From an uncultured Oscillospiraceae bacterium (GTDB lineage: Bacteria; Bacillota; Clostridia; Oscillospirales; Oscillospiraceae): a DNA stretch of 51,854 nucleotides. The position numbers and the translations under genes are program-made. The stretch spans positions 1 to 51,854 of the forward strand of contig CATONV010000010.1 of the NCBI GenBank assembly GCA_951801655.1, written 5' to 3'. Positions within the stretch are counted from its first letter, which is position 1. Every line of letters starts with the position of its first letter. Of this stretch, positions 39,398 to 48,041 are shown piece by piece. Below the pieces are notes generated by a model. It was not told the origin of the DNA and ran no database searches. It was given only the letters and a program-made list of their open reading frames with translations.

Positions 39398-39508
39398 CAC
39401 CTGTCTTCAAGAACGGCAGAAGCGTCAGAGAAGATGCTGGGGCGAACAAAGCTGTTCTTGCCGCCGTACCAAATGCTCAGAATGTTCAGAAAATCAGCAA
39501 AGGGGAGT

Positions 39509-40105
39509 CTATACGGGACCGAAGCAGTCGGTGGGCCACAGGGCCAGCACCGCCTTGCCCATAACGTAGCCGGTGTCGATGGGACCGAGCTGAATGTCTC
39601 GGCTGTCGGTGGAGTTATTTCGGTTGTCGCCCATGACGAAAATGGAGCCCTCCGGAATTTCCCAATGAGTTCCCTGCATGGCGGGGCCGGGCGGCAGATA
39701 CATTTCCTCTTTTGTGTAGGGCTCCTCCAAGGGCTGACCGTCCACATAGACCACGCCGGCTGCGTAGTCAATGTCCACCGTCTGGCCGCCGACAGCGATC
39801 ACCCGTTTGACAATGGCCCGGGGCTCGGTCCAGCCGGAGAGAATCACAGAGGTCTTGTTCAGCACCACAATATCCCCCTGGGCCGGGGTGTAGCCCAGGG
39901 ACCAGATGAGCATAATCTCTCCGTCCTGAAGGGTGTTGTCCATGGAGCCGCCGTCCACCCGGGTAAGGCGGGCGACGCAGTTGAACAGCACCACCGCTGC
40001 CACCACGCAGCCCAGAAACAGCTGGAGCCACTCATAGAGCTCTGCGCCCGGTCGGCGGGGCGTCTGCTCTCCCTCCTCCGGAAGCAGATCGTTGTATTCG
40101 TCCAT
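39509..40105 (-). CDS. lepB: Signal peptidase I
   Basis: Membrane serine protease removing signal peptides from exported proteins. A charged cytoplasmic N-terminus (1-26) precedes one membrane helix (about 27-46). The catalytic Ser54 is in GGSMDNTL and Lys100 in IVKRVIAVGG; VMGDNRNNSTDSR and the final GKAVLALWPTD are the other conserved boxes. 198 aa. Ribosome binding site CGAGGT. It has its own promoter at 40139-40167. Confidence 0.96.
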   Translation of the reverse strand: MDEYNDLLPEEGEQTPRRPGAELYEWLQLFLGCVVAAVVLFNCVARLTRVDGGSMDNTLQDGEIMLIWSLGYTPAQGDIVVLNKTSVILSGWTEPRAIVKRVIAVGGQTVDIDYAAGVVYVDGQPLEEPYTKEEMYLPPGPAMQGTHWEIPEGSIFVMGDNRNNSTDSRDIQLGPIDTGYVMGKAVLALWPTDCFGPV

Positions 40106-40138
40106 TGAAATACCTCGTTTCCTTGTGTCGTGACCTGT

Positions 40139-40167
40139 ATTATAACCGGTCTGAAGGAAAATTGCAA
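40139..40167 (-). promoter_or_regulatory. lepB promoter
   Basis: On the minus strand TTGCAA (40162-40167), 17-bp spacer, TATAAT (40139-40144). Confidence 0.78.
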
Positions 40168-40309
40168 CAGGCGTGTGCGGCGGAACGAAACGCCCGTTTT
40201 CGGCAGGAGGGGAGTGTCCTGAGAGAAGAAGTTTTATCCCGGTTTCCGCCTCCGGCGGAAAAAGCGTGAGGAAATCTTCCCTGCGTACGCCCCGAATTTA
40301 ACAGAAGTG

Positions 40310-40338
40310 TTGATTTTGACTCTCATAGGGGCTAAAAT
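40310..40338 (+). promoter_or_regulatory. Acyltransferase promoter
   Basis: TTGATT (40310-40315), 17-bp spacer, TAAAAT (40333-40338); start codon 65 bp downstream. The region 40170-40309 holds a CCGCCTCCGGCGG palindrome and no gene. Confidence 0.6.
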
Positions 40339-40403
40339 GTAGAGTTGACTGGGGGCCGCCTGTTTCGACTGAGCAGCCCGGACCGAAACTGGAGGAAAAC
40401 GCC

Positions 40404-41399
40404 ATGAGCTACAGCGTTTTAAGCAAATACCGCACGGAATTGATGGGGGTGGCGATACTCTGGGTCATGCTGTTTCACTCCTTCGACCTGGACATGGGGC
40501 TGCCCCTTCTGGAGTGGCTCCGGGCCGCCGGCTTCGGCGGGGTGGACATATTCATTTTGCTGTCCACCATGGGGCTGGTCATGTCGCTGGCCCGGAGAGA
40601 ACAGAACTACACAGAATTCATGACTCGGCGGGCGTCCCGGGTGCTGCCGGCCTACTACCTGGTCATGGTGCCGTACACGCTTTTTGTACTGCTTACCAGG
40701 GGCGGGCACTGGAGCGCCCTGCTGTGGAACGCCTCGCTGCTGTACTACTGGGTGCGCCCTCTGGGGGCGTTTAACTGGTACGTGGCCGGATCCATGACCT
40801 TTTACGCCGTCACACCCGCCTGTTTCCGCCGGTATCGGCGCAGCGGACACCGCGAGGCCCTCACCGCCGCCGGCATTCTTCTGGGGCTGCTGGCGGGCCG
40901 GGTGCTGATGATAGACGGGTTTTGGTACTCCATGGACGTCTTTTTCCGGATTCCCATCTACTTTCTCGGGCTGCTCATAGGCTTTTACGTGCTGGAGGAG
41001 AGGAAACTCCGGGGATGGGATGCGCTGTTCTGGTGTCTCTGGCTGGGGCTGGGCGCGGCCTACCTGCTGTACATGGGAAGGGGACCCTATGCGGACTATC
41101 ATCCGCTGTGCTATCTGTTTTTGTTCACCACAGTGCCCATGTGCCTGGCTCTCTGCTGGTGTTTCGACCGCCTGCCTCTGGGGTGGGCCCGGCGGTTTTT
41201 CCGCCTGCTGGGCAGCCACAGCCTGGAGATCTACCTGCTCAATGTCAGTCTGTTCTCTGAAACTGAGACGCTGCGCCGGTTTGTCTCCTTTGGCCCCAGC
41301 AACCGGCTGTACTTTCTGCTGTCCTACGCCGCCAACATTGCACTGGCGCTGGTTCTCCATCGGGCGGTGGAGGGTCTGCGCCGGCGTTGGAGAAGCTGA
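40404..41399 (+). CDS. Acyltransferase family 3 membrane protein
   Basis: A multi-pass membrane O-acyltransferase (Acyl_transf_3 type), likely acetylating a cell-surface polysaccharide or other envelope sugar. The opening helix has RTELMGVAILWVMLFHSF, with the family His in LFHSF, and the RRASRVLPAYYLV segment carries the conserved Arg-rich R..R..P box. About ten hydrophobic helices fill the remaining 331 residues, including SLEIYLLNVSLF near the C-terminus. GGAGG lies upstream. Substrate unknown; single-gene transcript. Confidence 0.87.
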   Translation: MSYSVLSKYRTELMGVAILWVMLFHSFDLDMGLPLLEWLRAAGFGGVDIFILLSTMGLVMSLARREQNYTEFMTRRASRVLPAYYLVMVPYTLFVLLTRGGHWSALLWNASLLYYWVRPLGAFNWYVAGSMTFYAVTPACFRRYRRSGHREALTAAGILLGLLAGRVLMIDGFWYSMDVFFRIPIYFLGLLIGFYVLEERKLRGWDALFWCLWLGLGAAYLLYMGRGPYADYHPLCYLFLFTTVPMCLALCWCFDRLPLGWARRFFRLLGSHSLEIYLLNVSLFSETETLRRFVSFGPSNRLYFLLSYAANIALALVLHRAVEGLRRRWRS

Positions 41400-41507
41400 A
41401 CAAAGTCAGACCGGACGGCCCGCCAGGCTTTCCGGTTGTTGATTGCGGAAAAATTTTTTTCTAAAAAAGGGGCCGGACCGGCCCTGTGGCAGACAAGGAG
41501 ATCGACT

Positions 41508-41879
41508 ATGGTACCTTCCTACGAGCAGATGGGGGACTGGCTGGAGGAGATTGCCGGCCAGTTTCCGGAGGCGTTTTTTGAGGATCTGAACGGAGGTATC
41601 CGCCTGGAGGAACAGGTCCTGCCCGACCCGGACTTCCCTCCCGGCGAGATGTACATTATGGGGGAGTACGTCCATGACCAGCTGGGCCGGCATATTTTGC
41701 TGTATTACGGCTCCTTCGCCGCCCTTCTCAAGGGGGAGAGCGAGGCGGTCTGGCGGGATGAAATTTTTGCCACCGTGGCCCACGAATTTACCCACCATAT
41801 GGAAGAGACCGCCGGCCTGCACGCCCTGGACGACAAGGACCTGGAGTTTTTGCGGGAGGCCATGGCGGAATATGAGTAA
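41508..41879 (+). CDS. Small zincin-type metallopeptidase (123 aa)
   Basis: Predicted metallopeptidase of the short zincin family (PF06262-like). The HEFTHHMEE motif (HExxH, near residue 90) is followed about 25 residues later by REAMAEYE at the C-terminus. The N-terminus MVPSYEQMGDWLEEIAGQFPEAFFEDLNGG is typical: a helix leading to LPPxFxxxxxx-like ligands (recollection). The start is at ATG 41508 after AAGGAG; the longer frame from 41436 crosses a G/C palindrome and has no ribosome binding site. Peptide substrate and role are unknown. Confidence 0.85.
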   Translation: MVPSYEQMGDWLEEIAGQFPEAFFEDLNGGIRLEEQVLPDPDFPPGEMYIMGEYVHDQLGRHILLYYGSFAALLKGESEAVWRDEIFATVAHEFTHHMEETAGLHALDDKDLEFLREAMAEYE

Positions 41880-41880
41880 G

Positions 41881-41943
41881 CAAAACGCATTTATGAGACC
41901 AAGGTCTTGTTCGCTTCCGTTTTCTTTCAAGAAAAAGGAACCA
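41881..41943. repeat. Repeat with AAAACGCA and TTTCAAGAAA motifs
   Basis: AAAACGCATTTATG, a central segment, then TTTTCTTTCAAGAAAAAGG and AACC. Related in layout to 15340-15400. It fills the gap between the metallopeptidase stop and gluQ, whose ribosome binding site (GGGAGG) follows directly. Confidence 0.35.
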
Positions 41944-41957
41944 AGGGAGGTGGGGCG

Positions 41958-42857
41958 ATGACGGGACGTTTTGCCCCCAGTCCCAGCGGGCGGATGCACA
42001 TGGGCAACCTGTGGTCCTGTCTGCTGGCCTGGCTGTCCGCCCGAAGCGCGGGCGGCGGGATGGTCCTGCGCCTGGAGGACCTGGACCCCGACCGGTGCCG
42101 GCAGGAGTACTGTGACCAGGTGATGCGGGACCTGGAGTGGCTGGGCCTGGACTGGGACGGCGGGCCGGTGTATCAGTCCAAGCGGACAGAACAATACAGG
42201 CAGGCATTTCAAAGCCTGGAACAACAGGGCGTGATCTACCCCTGCTTCTGCACCCGGGCGGAGAGACTGGCTGCCTCCGCCCCCCACCGGTCCGACGGAA
42301 CCGCCGTCTACGACGGCCGCTGCCGCCATCTGACCGCGGCGGAGAGGGAGGAGACGATGAAAACCCGCCGCCCCGCCTGGCGGGTCCGAACGCCTGAACA
42401 GGAGATTGCCTTTACAGACCGGCTTCAGGGCGGCTATGCGGAAAATCTGGCCCGGGACTGCGGCGACTTCATCCTCCGGCGCTCCGACGGGGTGTACGCC
42501 TACCAGCTGGCGGTGGTGGTGGACGACGCCGATATGGGCGTCACCCAGGTGGTGCGGGGCAGCGACCTGCTGTCCTCCACGCCCCGGCAGCTCTGGCTGC
42601 AAGAGAGGCTGGGCCTGCCCCATCCGACGTACGGACATCTGCCCCTTCTCCTGGCTCCGGACGGACGCCGGCTTGCCAAGCGGGACCGGGACCTGGAGCT
42701 GGGCTGGCTTCAGACGCGGTTCACCGCCCCGGAGCTGGTGGGCCGGCTGGCCCTGGCCGCCCGCCTCATCGACCGCCCCCAGGCTATCACGCCCAGGGAG
42801 CTGATTCCCCTGTTTTCCTGGGAGAGACTCCCCCGGGGGGATTTTGTGTGGATGTAA
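41958..42857 (+). CDS. gluQ: Glutamyl-Q tRNA(Asp) synthetase
   Basis: GluRS-like enzyme without the anticodon-binding domain; it attaches glutamate to queuosine at position 34 of tRNA-Asp. Class I motifs: RFAPSPSGRMHMGNLW (HIGH-like) at the N-terminus, LRLEDLDPDRC, and RLAKRDRD in place of KMSKS near residue 235. YPCFCTRAE with CRH holds the zinc-site Cys pattern. 299 aa is family length. Starts at ATG 41958, eight bases after GGGAGG. Confidence 0.93.
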   Translation: MTGRFAPSPSGRMHMGNLWSCLLAWLSARSAGGGMVLRLEDLDPDRCRQEYCDQVMRDLEWLGLDWDGGPVYQSKRTEQYRQAFQSLEQQGVIYPCFCTRAERLAASAPHRSDGTAVYDGRCRHLTAAEREETMKTRRPAWRVRTPEQEIAFTDRLQGGYAENLARDCGDFILRRSDGVYAYQLAVVVDDADMGVTQVVRGSDLLSSTPRQLWLQERLGLPHPTYGHLPLLLAPDGRRLAKRDRDLELGWLQTRFTAPELVGRLALAARLIDRPQAITPRELIPLFSWERLPRGDFVWM

Positions 42858-42909
42858 AGAAAACGAGCGAAAGTGAACGGGCAGGTTGGTGGAGAACCCG
42901 GCCCGGGTC

Positions 42910-42918
42910 TGCTATAAT
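42910..42918 (+). promoter_or_regulatory. Extended -10 promoter
   Basis: TGCTATAAT (extended -10); the -35 is weak (TGGAGA-like). Directs the XRE gene at 42950. Confidence 0.6.
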
Positions 42919-42949
42919 GGCCTTATCACTTTCAAGGAGGTAACCGTGT

Positions 42950-43387
42950 ATGAGTTTAGGAAACAGTTTGTTTCAGGCCAGAAAGAAGAACGGTCTGTCC
43001 CAGGAGGAGGCAGCGAAGAAGCTGGGTGTCAGCCGGCAGACCATCTCCAAGTGGGAGACTGACGAGACCCTGCCTGACATCCGCCAGTCCAAGCGGCTGG
43101 CTGTTCTGTACCACCTGTCTCTGGACGAGCTGATCGACTTTGACGTGGACGTGAAGGAGATTGAGGAGGTCATTGAACGGACCAGCGAGGAGACTCAAAA
43201 GAAGATCGACTGGACCAAAATGTGGGCCCAAAAGTATCCGGTGCTGGCCGAGTATCCCGGGCAGGTCCGAGAGGAGGACTACACCCTCCCCCTTCGGGCG
43301 CTGCTGGACCGGCTGAAGGCGGACTACGGCTACAGTGAACTGGACGCCTTTCTGGTGCTGAAGGACATCTTGGCTAAACTGTACTAA
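42950..43387 (+). CDS. XRE-family regulator with C-terminal extension (145 aa)
   Basis: N-terminal HTH (residues 3-58: LFQARKKNGLSQEEAAKKLG, SRQTISKWETDETLPDI, LAVLYHLSLDELIDF) followed by about 80 residues of helical sequence with a VKEIEEVIERTSEETQKKID stretch (in part) and a C-terminal YSELDAFLVLKDILAKLY helix. No known effector or kinase domain is seen in the extension. AAGGAGG precedes the ATG. Single-gene transcript, closed by a strong terminator at 43399-43434. Role unknown. Confidence 0.9.
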   Translation: MSLGNSLFQARKKNGLSQEEAAKKLGVSRQTISKWETDETLPDIRQSKRLAVLYHLSLDELIDFDVDVKEIEEVIERTSEETQKKIDWTKMWAQKYPVLAEYPGQVREEDYTLPLRALLDRLKADYGYSELDAFLVLKDILAKLY

Positions 43388-43398
43388 TAAGAGGACAC

Positions 43399-43434
43399 AC
43401 AGGGCGCGGCGGACGCAGGCCGCGCCCTGTTTTT
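43399..43434 (+). terminator. Terminator of the XRE gene
   Basis: 12-bp perfect stem (43399-43410 with 43419-43430), 8-nt loop, then TTTT. Confidence 0.92.
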
Positions 43435-43455
43435 GTCTGCCCGGACGCGGAAAGA

Positions 43456-43486
43456 CTCTCCCCTCCTCACCGGGGGAGAGTTTTTT
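43456..43486 (+). terminator. Second terminator-like hairpin
   Basis: CTCTCCCC (43456-43463) pairs with GGGGAGAG (43473-43480), followed by T6. Tandem to the previous terminator. Confidence 0.75.
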
Positions 43487-43518
43487 CGGGGGGGGAGCGG
43501 CGCTCCCGCTGGAAACAG

Positions 43519-43547
43519 TTGCACAATTGATAAAAATCCATTATAAT
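43519..43547 (+). promoter_or_regulatory. ymdB-yhaO-yhaN promoter
   Basis: TTGCAC (43519-43524), 17-bp AT-rich spacer, TATAAT (43542-43547); start codon 42 bp on with AAGGAGGAG. Confidence 0.82.
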
Positions 43548-43588
43548 GGGCGGGAAGAAAAAATACCCCCGGTAAGGAGGAGAAATTT

Positions 43589-44365
43589 ATGCTGCTGAAC
43601 GTATTGGCTGTGGGCGATGTGGTGGGCGAGGGCGGACAGGACATTGTGTCCCGCCGCCTGCCGGGACTGCGGGAAGAGACCGGGGCCCACTTCACCGTGG
43701 TCAACGGAGAAAATGCCTCCGGGGTGGGCATCACCCCGGCCCAGGCGCGCCGTCTTCTGGAGGCGGGCGCCGACGTGATTACCTTGGGCAACCACACCTG
43801 GAACCGCATTCAGATCGGGACCTTTCTGGACAAGGAGGAGTGCATTCTGCGCCCCGCCAACTACGCCGGACGGGTGCCCGGGCGAGGGTTTGGGATTTAC
43901 CAGTGCCAGGGGCTGCGGCTGGGGGTGCTGAACATCATGGGGCGAGTGGACCTGAATTCCAATCTGGACAGCCCCTTTAAGGCCGCCAACTACTATTTCA
44001 GCCGCGGAGGCTTCGACCTGCTGCTGGTGGACTTCCACGCCGAAGCCACCAGCGAGAAGGGGGCCATGGGCTGGCATCTGGACGGTCGGGCGGCGGCGGT
44101 GTGGGGAACCCACACCCACGTGCCCACGGCAGACTGCCGGGTTCTCCCCGGCGGCACCGGTTTTGTCACCGATCTGGGGATGACCGGCCCCATCAATTCG
44201 GTGCTGGGCATCAAGCCTGAAAACTCCCTGAACCTCTTTTTGGGCGGCCTCCCCCGGCGGTATGAGGAGGCCGAGGGCAGCTGCAAACTCAACGCTTGTG
44301 TGTTCACCATCGACACGGAGAAGAAAAAATGTGTTTCTGCTCGCCGGGCGGACATTGAGGAGTAA
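43589..44365 (+). CDS. ymdB: YmdB-family metallophosphoesterase (TIGR00282)
   Basis: A dinuclear-metal phosphodiesterase; the Bacillus homologue has cyclic-nucleotide phosphodiesterase activity and affects biofilm and sporulation decisions. Conserved boxes: AVGDVVGEGGQDIV, VVNGENASGVGIT (Asn/Glu ligands), ITLGNHTWNR (NH motif), LVDFHAEATSEK (His) and WGTHTHVPTAD (HTH), with TDLGMTGP near the end. 258 aa is the family size. It heads an operon with yhaO and yhaN homologues, 3 bp apart from the first. Confidence 0.94.
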   Translation: MLLNVLAVGDVVGEGGQDIVSRRLPGLREETGAHFTVVNGENASGVGITPAQARRLLEAGADVITLGNHTWNRIQIGTFLDKEECILRPANYAGRVPGRGFGIYQCQGLRLGVLNIMGRVDLNSNLDSPFKAANYYFSRGGFDLLLVDFHAEATSEKGAMGWHLDGRAAAVWGTHTHVPTADCRVLPGGTGFVTDLGMTGPINSVLGIKPENSLNLFLGGLPRRYEEAEGSCKLNACVFTIDTEKKKCVSARRADIEE

Positions 44366-44368
44366 GCT

Positions 44369-45436
44369 ATGTTAAAGATTATCCACGGAGCCGACTTCCA
44401 CCTGGACAGCCCCTTTGCCGGGCTGACTCCGGAGAGGGCCGTCCAGCGGCGGAGGGAGCAGCGGGAGCTGCTGGACCGTCTGGCCTGTCTGGCCCGGGAG
44501 ACAGACGCCGATCTGGTGCTGTTGTCCGGCGACCTGCTGGACTCAGCCCATGTCTTCCGGGAGACGGCCCAGTCGCTGTACTCCGCGCTGGAGAGTATTC
44601 CGTGTCCGGTGTTCATCTCTCCGGGCAACCACGATTTTTATGCACCCCGGTCGGTGTGGGCCTGTCTGGACTGGCCTGAAAATGTACATATTTTTAACGG
44701 GCTGGAGAAGGTGGAACTGCCCGGCTGCACCCTGTGGGGCCGGGCCTTTACCGATGCCCACCAGACCTCCAGCCCGCTGGAGGGCATCACAGTCCCTGAC
44801 GACGGCAAGCTGCATATCGCCTGTCTCCACGGCTGCGTGGGCCCGATGAGCGGCTACGGACCCATCGCCCCGGCGGATATCGCGGCCAGCGGCCTGGACT
44901 ATCTGGCCCTGGGACACATCCACCAGACCAGCGGTCTGCGCAGGGAGGGAAAGACCTTCTGGGCCTATCCCGGCTGTCCCGAGGGGCGCGGCTTTGATGA
45001 AACGGGAGAGAAGGGGGTACTCTGCGTGGAGGCGGAGCCGGGCCGCGTGACCGCCCGTTTTGTTCCGCTGGCCAAGTACCAGTATGAGATTATCACGGTC
45101 GACGTCACTGGGTCTTTGGGGCCGATGGCCGCCATTTTGGAGGCCCTTCCCGGAAGGACCAGCGATATGATTTGCCGTCTGATTCTCACCGGAGAAGAGG
45201 AAAAAATCGACCTGGACAACCTGCTGCAGACCCTTTCCCCGGAGTTTTACGGCCTGACCATCGTTGACAGCACCCGTATGCCCCGGAATCTGTGGGCCCG
45301 GCGGGAGGAGGACACCCTTGCCGGACTGTTTCTGCGGACCATGTGGGAAAAATGCCAGTTGGAGCCGGACAACAACCTGTATCAGCTGGCCGCCCGGTAC
45401 GGGCTGGCCGCCCTGGAGGGGGGAGAGGAGACATGA
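44369..45436 (+). CDS. yhaO: YhaO-like SbcD-family DNA nuclease subunit
   Basis: Mre11/SbcD-type phosphoesterase, probable nuclease partner of the downstream ATPase. Motifs: IIHGADFHLDSPF (DxH), LLSGDLLDSA (GD), SPGNHDFY (GNHD), IACLHGCV (H) and LALGHIHQTSG (GHxH). The C-terminal third is a cap/ATPase-binding region. 355 aa. Its TGA overlaps the ATG of the next gene (ATGA at 45433), so translation is coupled and the two proteins are probably made in fixed ratio. Confidence 0.9.
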   Translation: MLKIIHGADFHLDSPFAGLTPERAVQRRREQRELLDRLACLARETDADLVLLSGDLLDSAHVFRETAQSLYSALESIPCPVFISPGNHDFYAPRSVWACLDWPENVHIFNGLEKVELPGCTLWGRAFTDAHQTSSPLEGITVPDDGKLHIACLHGCVGPMSGYGPIAPADIAASGLDYLALGHIHQTSGLRREGKTFWAYPGCPEGRGFDETGEKGVLCVEAEPGRVTARFVPLAKYQYEIITVDVTGSLGPMAAILEALPGRTSDMICRLILTGEEEKIDLDNLLQTLSPEFYGLTIVDSTRMPRNLWARREEDTLAGLFLRTMWEKCQLEPDNNLYQLAARYGLAALEGGEET

Positions 45437-47673
45437 AAATCAAATCCATGACCGCCACCTTCGGCCGGCTGGAGAAGGCCCGGCTGGAGCCGGGGCCCGG
45501 TCTCACGCTGATTCACGCCCCCAACGAGGGAGGCAAGTCCACCTGGGCCGCCTTCTGGCGCGCCATGCTCTACGGCATTGACACAGGGGCGCGGGACAAA
45601 AAGGGCTGTCTGGCGGACAAAAACCGCTATCAGCCCTGGTCCGGGGCGCCCATGGAGGGGGAGATCACCCTGGAACTGGAGGGCCGGGAGATCACCATCC
45701 GCCGGGGCCCACGGGGGAATACGCCCTTTGGGAGCTTCTCCGCCGTCTACACCGGCACCCAGGAGCCGGTCCCCGGTCTGACCGCCTCCAACTGCGGCGA
45801 GCTGCTCACTGGGGTGGGGCCGGAGGTCTTTGCACGTTCCGCCTTTCTCGGGGACGGGAACCTGACTCTCACCGCTGCCCCCGAGCTGGAGAGACGCATC
45901 GCGGCCCTGGTTACATCAGGGCAGGAGGAGGTGTCTTTTTCCCAGGCCATGGGGCGGCTGAAGGAATGGAAAAACCGCCGCCGGGTCAACAAAAGCGTGG
46001 GGGAGATCCCCAAATTAGAGGCGGAGCTGACCCAGGTGCGGCAGTCCATGAACGAGATGGAGGAGACCGCCGCCCTGGCTGTTCAGCTGGAGGGGGAGAG
46101 GGCCGCCCTGGTGCGGGCCCGGGTGGAGCTGAAGCGTCAAGCGGAGGTCCACAGGGCCATTGCCCAGCAGCTGGACTGCCGCTACACCCAGGCGGAGGAG
46201 GAGTACCTCTCCGCCCGGCGGCAGCTGGACACGCTGGAAGCTGAGCTGTCCGCCCGGCCCATCCCCGACCGGGAGGAGCTGAAACGGGCCCAGGGGGAGC
46301 TGCAATACATCAAAGCCTTGGAGGAGGAGCTCAAACAAGGGGAGCCCGCCCTGAAGGAGGCGGAGGAGGCCTCCGCCAAGGCTAAAGAGGAAGCCAAGGA
46401 CGAGCACTTCCCCGATCTGACCGGTGACGAGGCGGTGGCAAAGGCCGCCGCCGAATGCGCCAAGTATCAGGCCGCCCAAGAAAAAGGCCGGCGATATCTG
46501 AGGACTTGTCCTTGGTTGATTATCTTCGGCTTGACCTGGCTGCTTGTGTTCTCTCTTCCTCTCTTCCTGAAAAATGGAGTGAACTTTTTCAGCGGCCTAG
46601 GCGTGTTTCTCTGTGCTTTTCTGTTTCTTTTGGCTTGGCTGCAAAAAGTCCGGGTCAATAAGATTCGGAGAGAAGCTTCCGAAATGTTGACTCAATACGG
46701 CGTCCAGACCCCGGAGGAGCTCACCGCCCTGGCCCAGGAGTACAAGGACCGCTGTCAGGCGGCGGACAAGGCCGCCCACGAGGCGGAGGTCATCCAGAGC
46801 GCCGTCATCGAGAGGCAGGAAAAGCGGGACGCCACAAAATCGGCGCTGCTGGACTTCGTCCACAGCTTCGCCCCGGAGGTGAGCGACCTGTTTGGCGGCT
46901 CGGCGGCCCTCAGCCGCGCCCTGGGCATGGACCACGACCTGACTCTGGCCCGGGAGCGTGTCCAGGAGAGACAGCGCCGTCTGGACGACCTGGCCGCCCA
47001 GGGCGGCGGCCTCGAGGCGGACCAGGTTCCGGAGCTGCCCGTGCCAGACATGGACTCCCAGGAGACAGACCTGGCCCTGGCCCGGACGGCGGAGAGGCTG
47101 GACCAGGTGAGCGCCCGCCTCAACCAGACCCAAGGCACACTGACCGCCATGGGGGATCCCTCCCTTCTGGCCGCCCGGGCGGAGGAGCTGGAGAGGCGGC
47201 TGACCCGGAGCAGGCTGGAGTTTGGCGCCCTGACACTGGCCATGGAAACTCTCACACAGGCCAACGCCCTTCTTCAGGAGAGGTTCTCTCCGGAGCTGAA
47301 CCGGCTGACCGGGCAGTACATGGCCCGCCTCACGGGGGATAAATATGCCGCGGTCTCTCTTACCCGAGAGCTGGAGGGCTTTGTCCGGACAGGGGACGAC
47401 GTGCTGCCCCGTTCGGCGCTGTATCTGTCCCGGGGGACGGCGGACCAGCTCTATCTGGCCCTGCGGCTGGCGGTGTGCCGGCTGTGCCTGCCGGAAAAGC
47501 CGCCCATCCTGCTGGACGATGCCCTGGTCTCCTTTGACGATGCGCGTATGGAGATGGCGCTGGGGCTGCTGTGGGAGCTGTCCGGGGAGCAGCAGATGCT
47601 TCTCTTCACCTGCCAGCGGCGGGAGGGAGAGGTGCTGTCCGGCACGCCGGGCGTCAAGAGGGTCGAGCTGTAG
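45433..47673 (+). CDS. yhaN: YhaN-like SMC/Rad50-type ATPase with membrane hairpin
   Basis: AAA/ABC-type ATPase of the Rad50/SbcC group. Walker A APNEGGKST is near residue 36 and the C-terminal lobe has the LYLSRGTADQLYLALRLAV signature (quoted in part; SRGTADQ is the signature core) and Walker B PILLDDALVSFDD. Between them are coiled coils (about 180-340 and 440-640). Two adjacent hydrophobic helices near residues 360-378 and 385-402 split the coil, which would anchor the complex in the membrane, as proposed for B. subtilis YhaN. The DNA for that segment (46490-46690) is visibly less GC-rich than the rest. Start at ATG 45433, coupled to yhaO; 746 aa. Confidence 0.88.
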   Translation: MKIKSMTATFGRLEKARLEPGPGLTLIHAPNEGGKSTWAAFWRAMLYGIDTGARDKKGCLADKNRYQPWSGAPMEGEITLELEGREITIRRGPRGNTPFGSFSAVYTGTQEPVPGLTASNCGELLTGVGPEVFARSAFLGDGNLTLTAAPELERRIAALVTSGQEEVSFSQAMGRLKEWKNRRRVNKSVGEIPKLEAELTQVRQSMNEMEETAALAVQLEGERAALVRARVELKRQAEVHRAIAQQLDCRYTQAEEEYLSARRQLDTLEAELSARPIPDREELKRAQGELQYIKALEEELKQGEPALKEAEEASAKAKEEAKDEHFPDLTGDEAVAKAAAECAKYQAAQEKGRRYLRTCPWLIIFGLTWLLVFSLPLFLKNGVNFFSGLGVFLCAFLFLLAWLQKVRVNKIRREASEMLTQYGVQTPEELTALAQEYKDRCQAADKAAHEAEVIQSAVIERQEKRDATKSALLDFVHSFAPEVSDLFGGSAALSRALGMDHDLTLARERVQERQRRLDDLAAQGGGLEADQVPELPVPDMDSQETDLALARTAERLDQVSARLNQTQGTLTAMGDPSLLAARAEELERRLTRSRLEFGALTLAMETLTQANALLQERFSPELNRLTGQYMARLTGDKYAAVSLTRELEGFVRTGDDVLPRSALYLSRGTADQLYLALRLAVCRLCLPEKPPILLDDALVSFDDARMEMALGLLWELSGEQQMLLFTCQRREGEVLSGTPGVKRVEL

Positions 47674-47720
47674 AGGACCTTTTTTCCAGGGAAACGGGGG
47701 CTTTTTTTGCACCTCACCTC

Positions 47721-47749
47721 TTGACAACCCTGCAAAAACCGGATAAGAT
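47721..47749 (+). promoter_or_regulatory. T-box/ileS promoter
   Basis: TTGACA (47721-47726), 17-bp spacer, TAAGAT (47744-47749). Confidence 0.8.
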
Positions 47750-47755
47750 ATGAAG

Positions 47756-48012
47756 AACACATGGAAAATGCGCAGAAAAGGACGAGTACCCGCCCCCGAT
47801 ACGCACAGAGAGCCGCCGTGTGGTGAAAGGCGGACGGGAGGGAGCAGGGAAAATCACCTTGGAGCTGAGGGCTGAACAACAGTAGGCCCCTCCGGACGGC
47901 CCCCGTTAGCGGGCTGACTTGAGTGGTCAAAGCGTTGCGCTTTGGCAAGAAGAGTGGTACCGCAGAGGTTTTGCGCCTTTGTCTCTTTACGGGGACAGAG
48001 GCGTTTTATTTT
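47756..48012 (+). promoter_or_regulatory. T-box riboswitch with isoleucine specifier
   Basis: Senses uncharged tRNA-Ile to permit read-through. Stem I has the AGAGAG K-turn element (near 47810) and a GGTGAAAGGC loop; the specifier codon ATC (47853-47855) sits in GGGAAAATCACCTTGGAGC. The T-box core AAGAGTGGTACCGC (47949-47962) pairs with the tRNA 3' end (TGGT matches discriminator A). The competing terminator is 47973-48003 (arms GCGCCTTTGTC and GACAGAGGCG) followed by TTTTATTTT. It lies before a small zinc-ribbon gene and ileS, so both are Ile-tRNA controlled. Confidence 0.93.
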
Positions 48013-48041
48013 ACGGCCCTATGGATGAGGAGGAGACGAGA

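Noticed and set aside
41462-41490. GGGCCGG/CCGGCCC palindrome before the metallopeptidase gene as a terminator
   Set aside because: T's lie only on the minus strand, where no gene runs into it; on the plus strand there is no U-tract, so its role was left unassigned.
47919-48041. Upstream extension of the zinc-ribbon gene
   Set aside because: These codons overlap the T-box core and terminator; the ATG at 48042 has a strong ribosome binding site.
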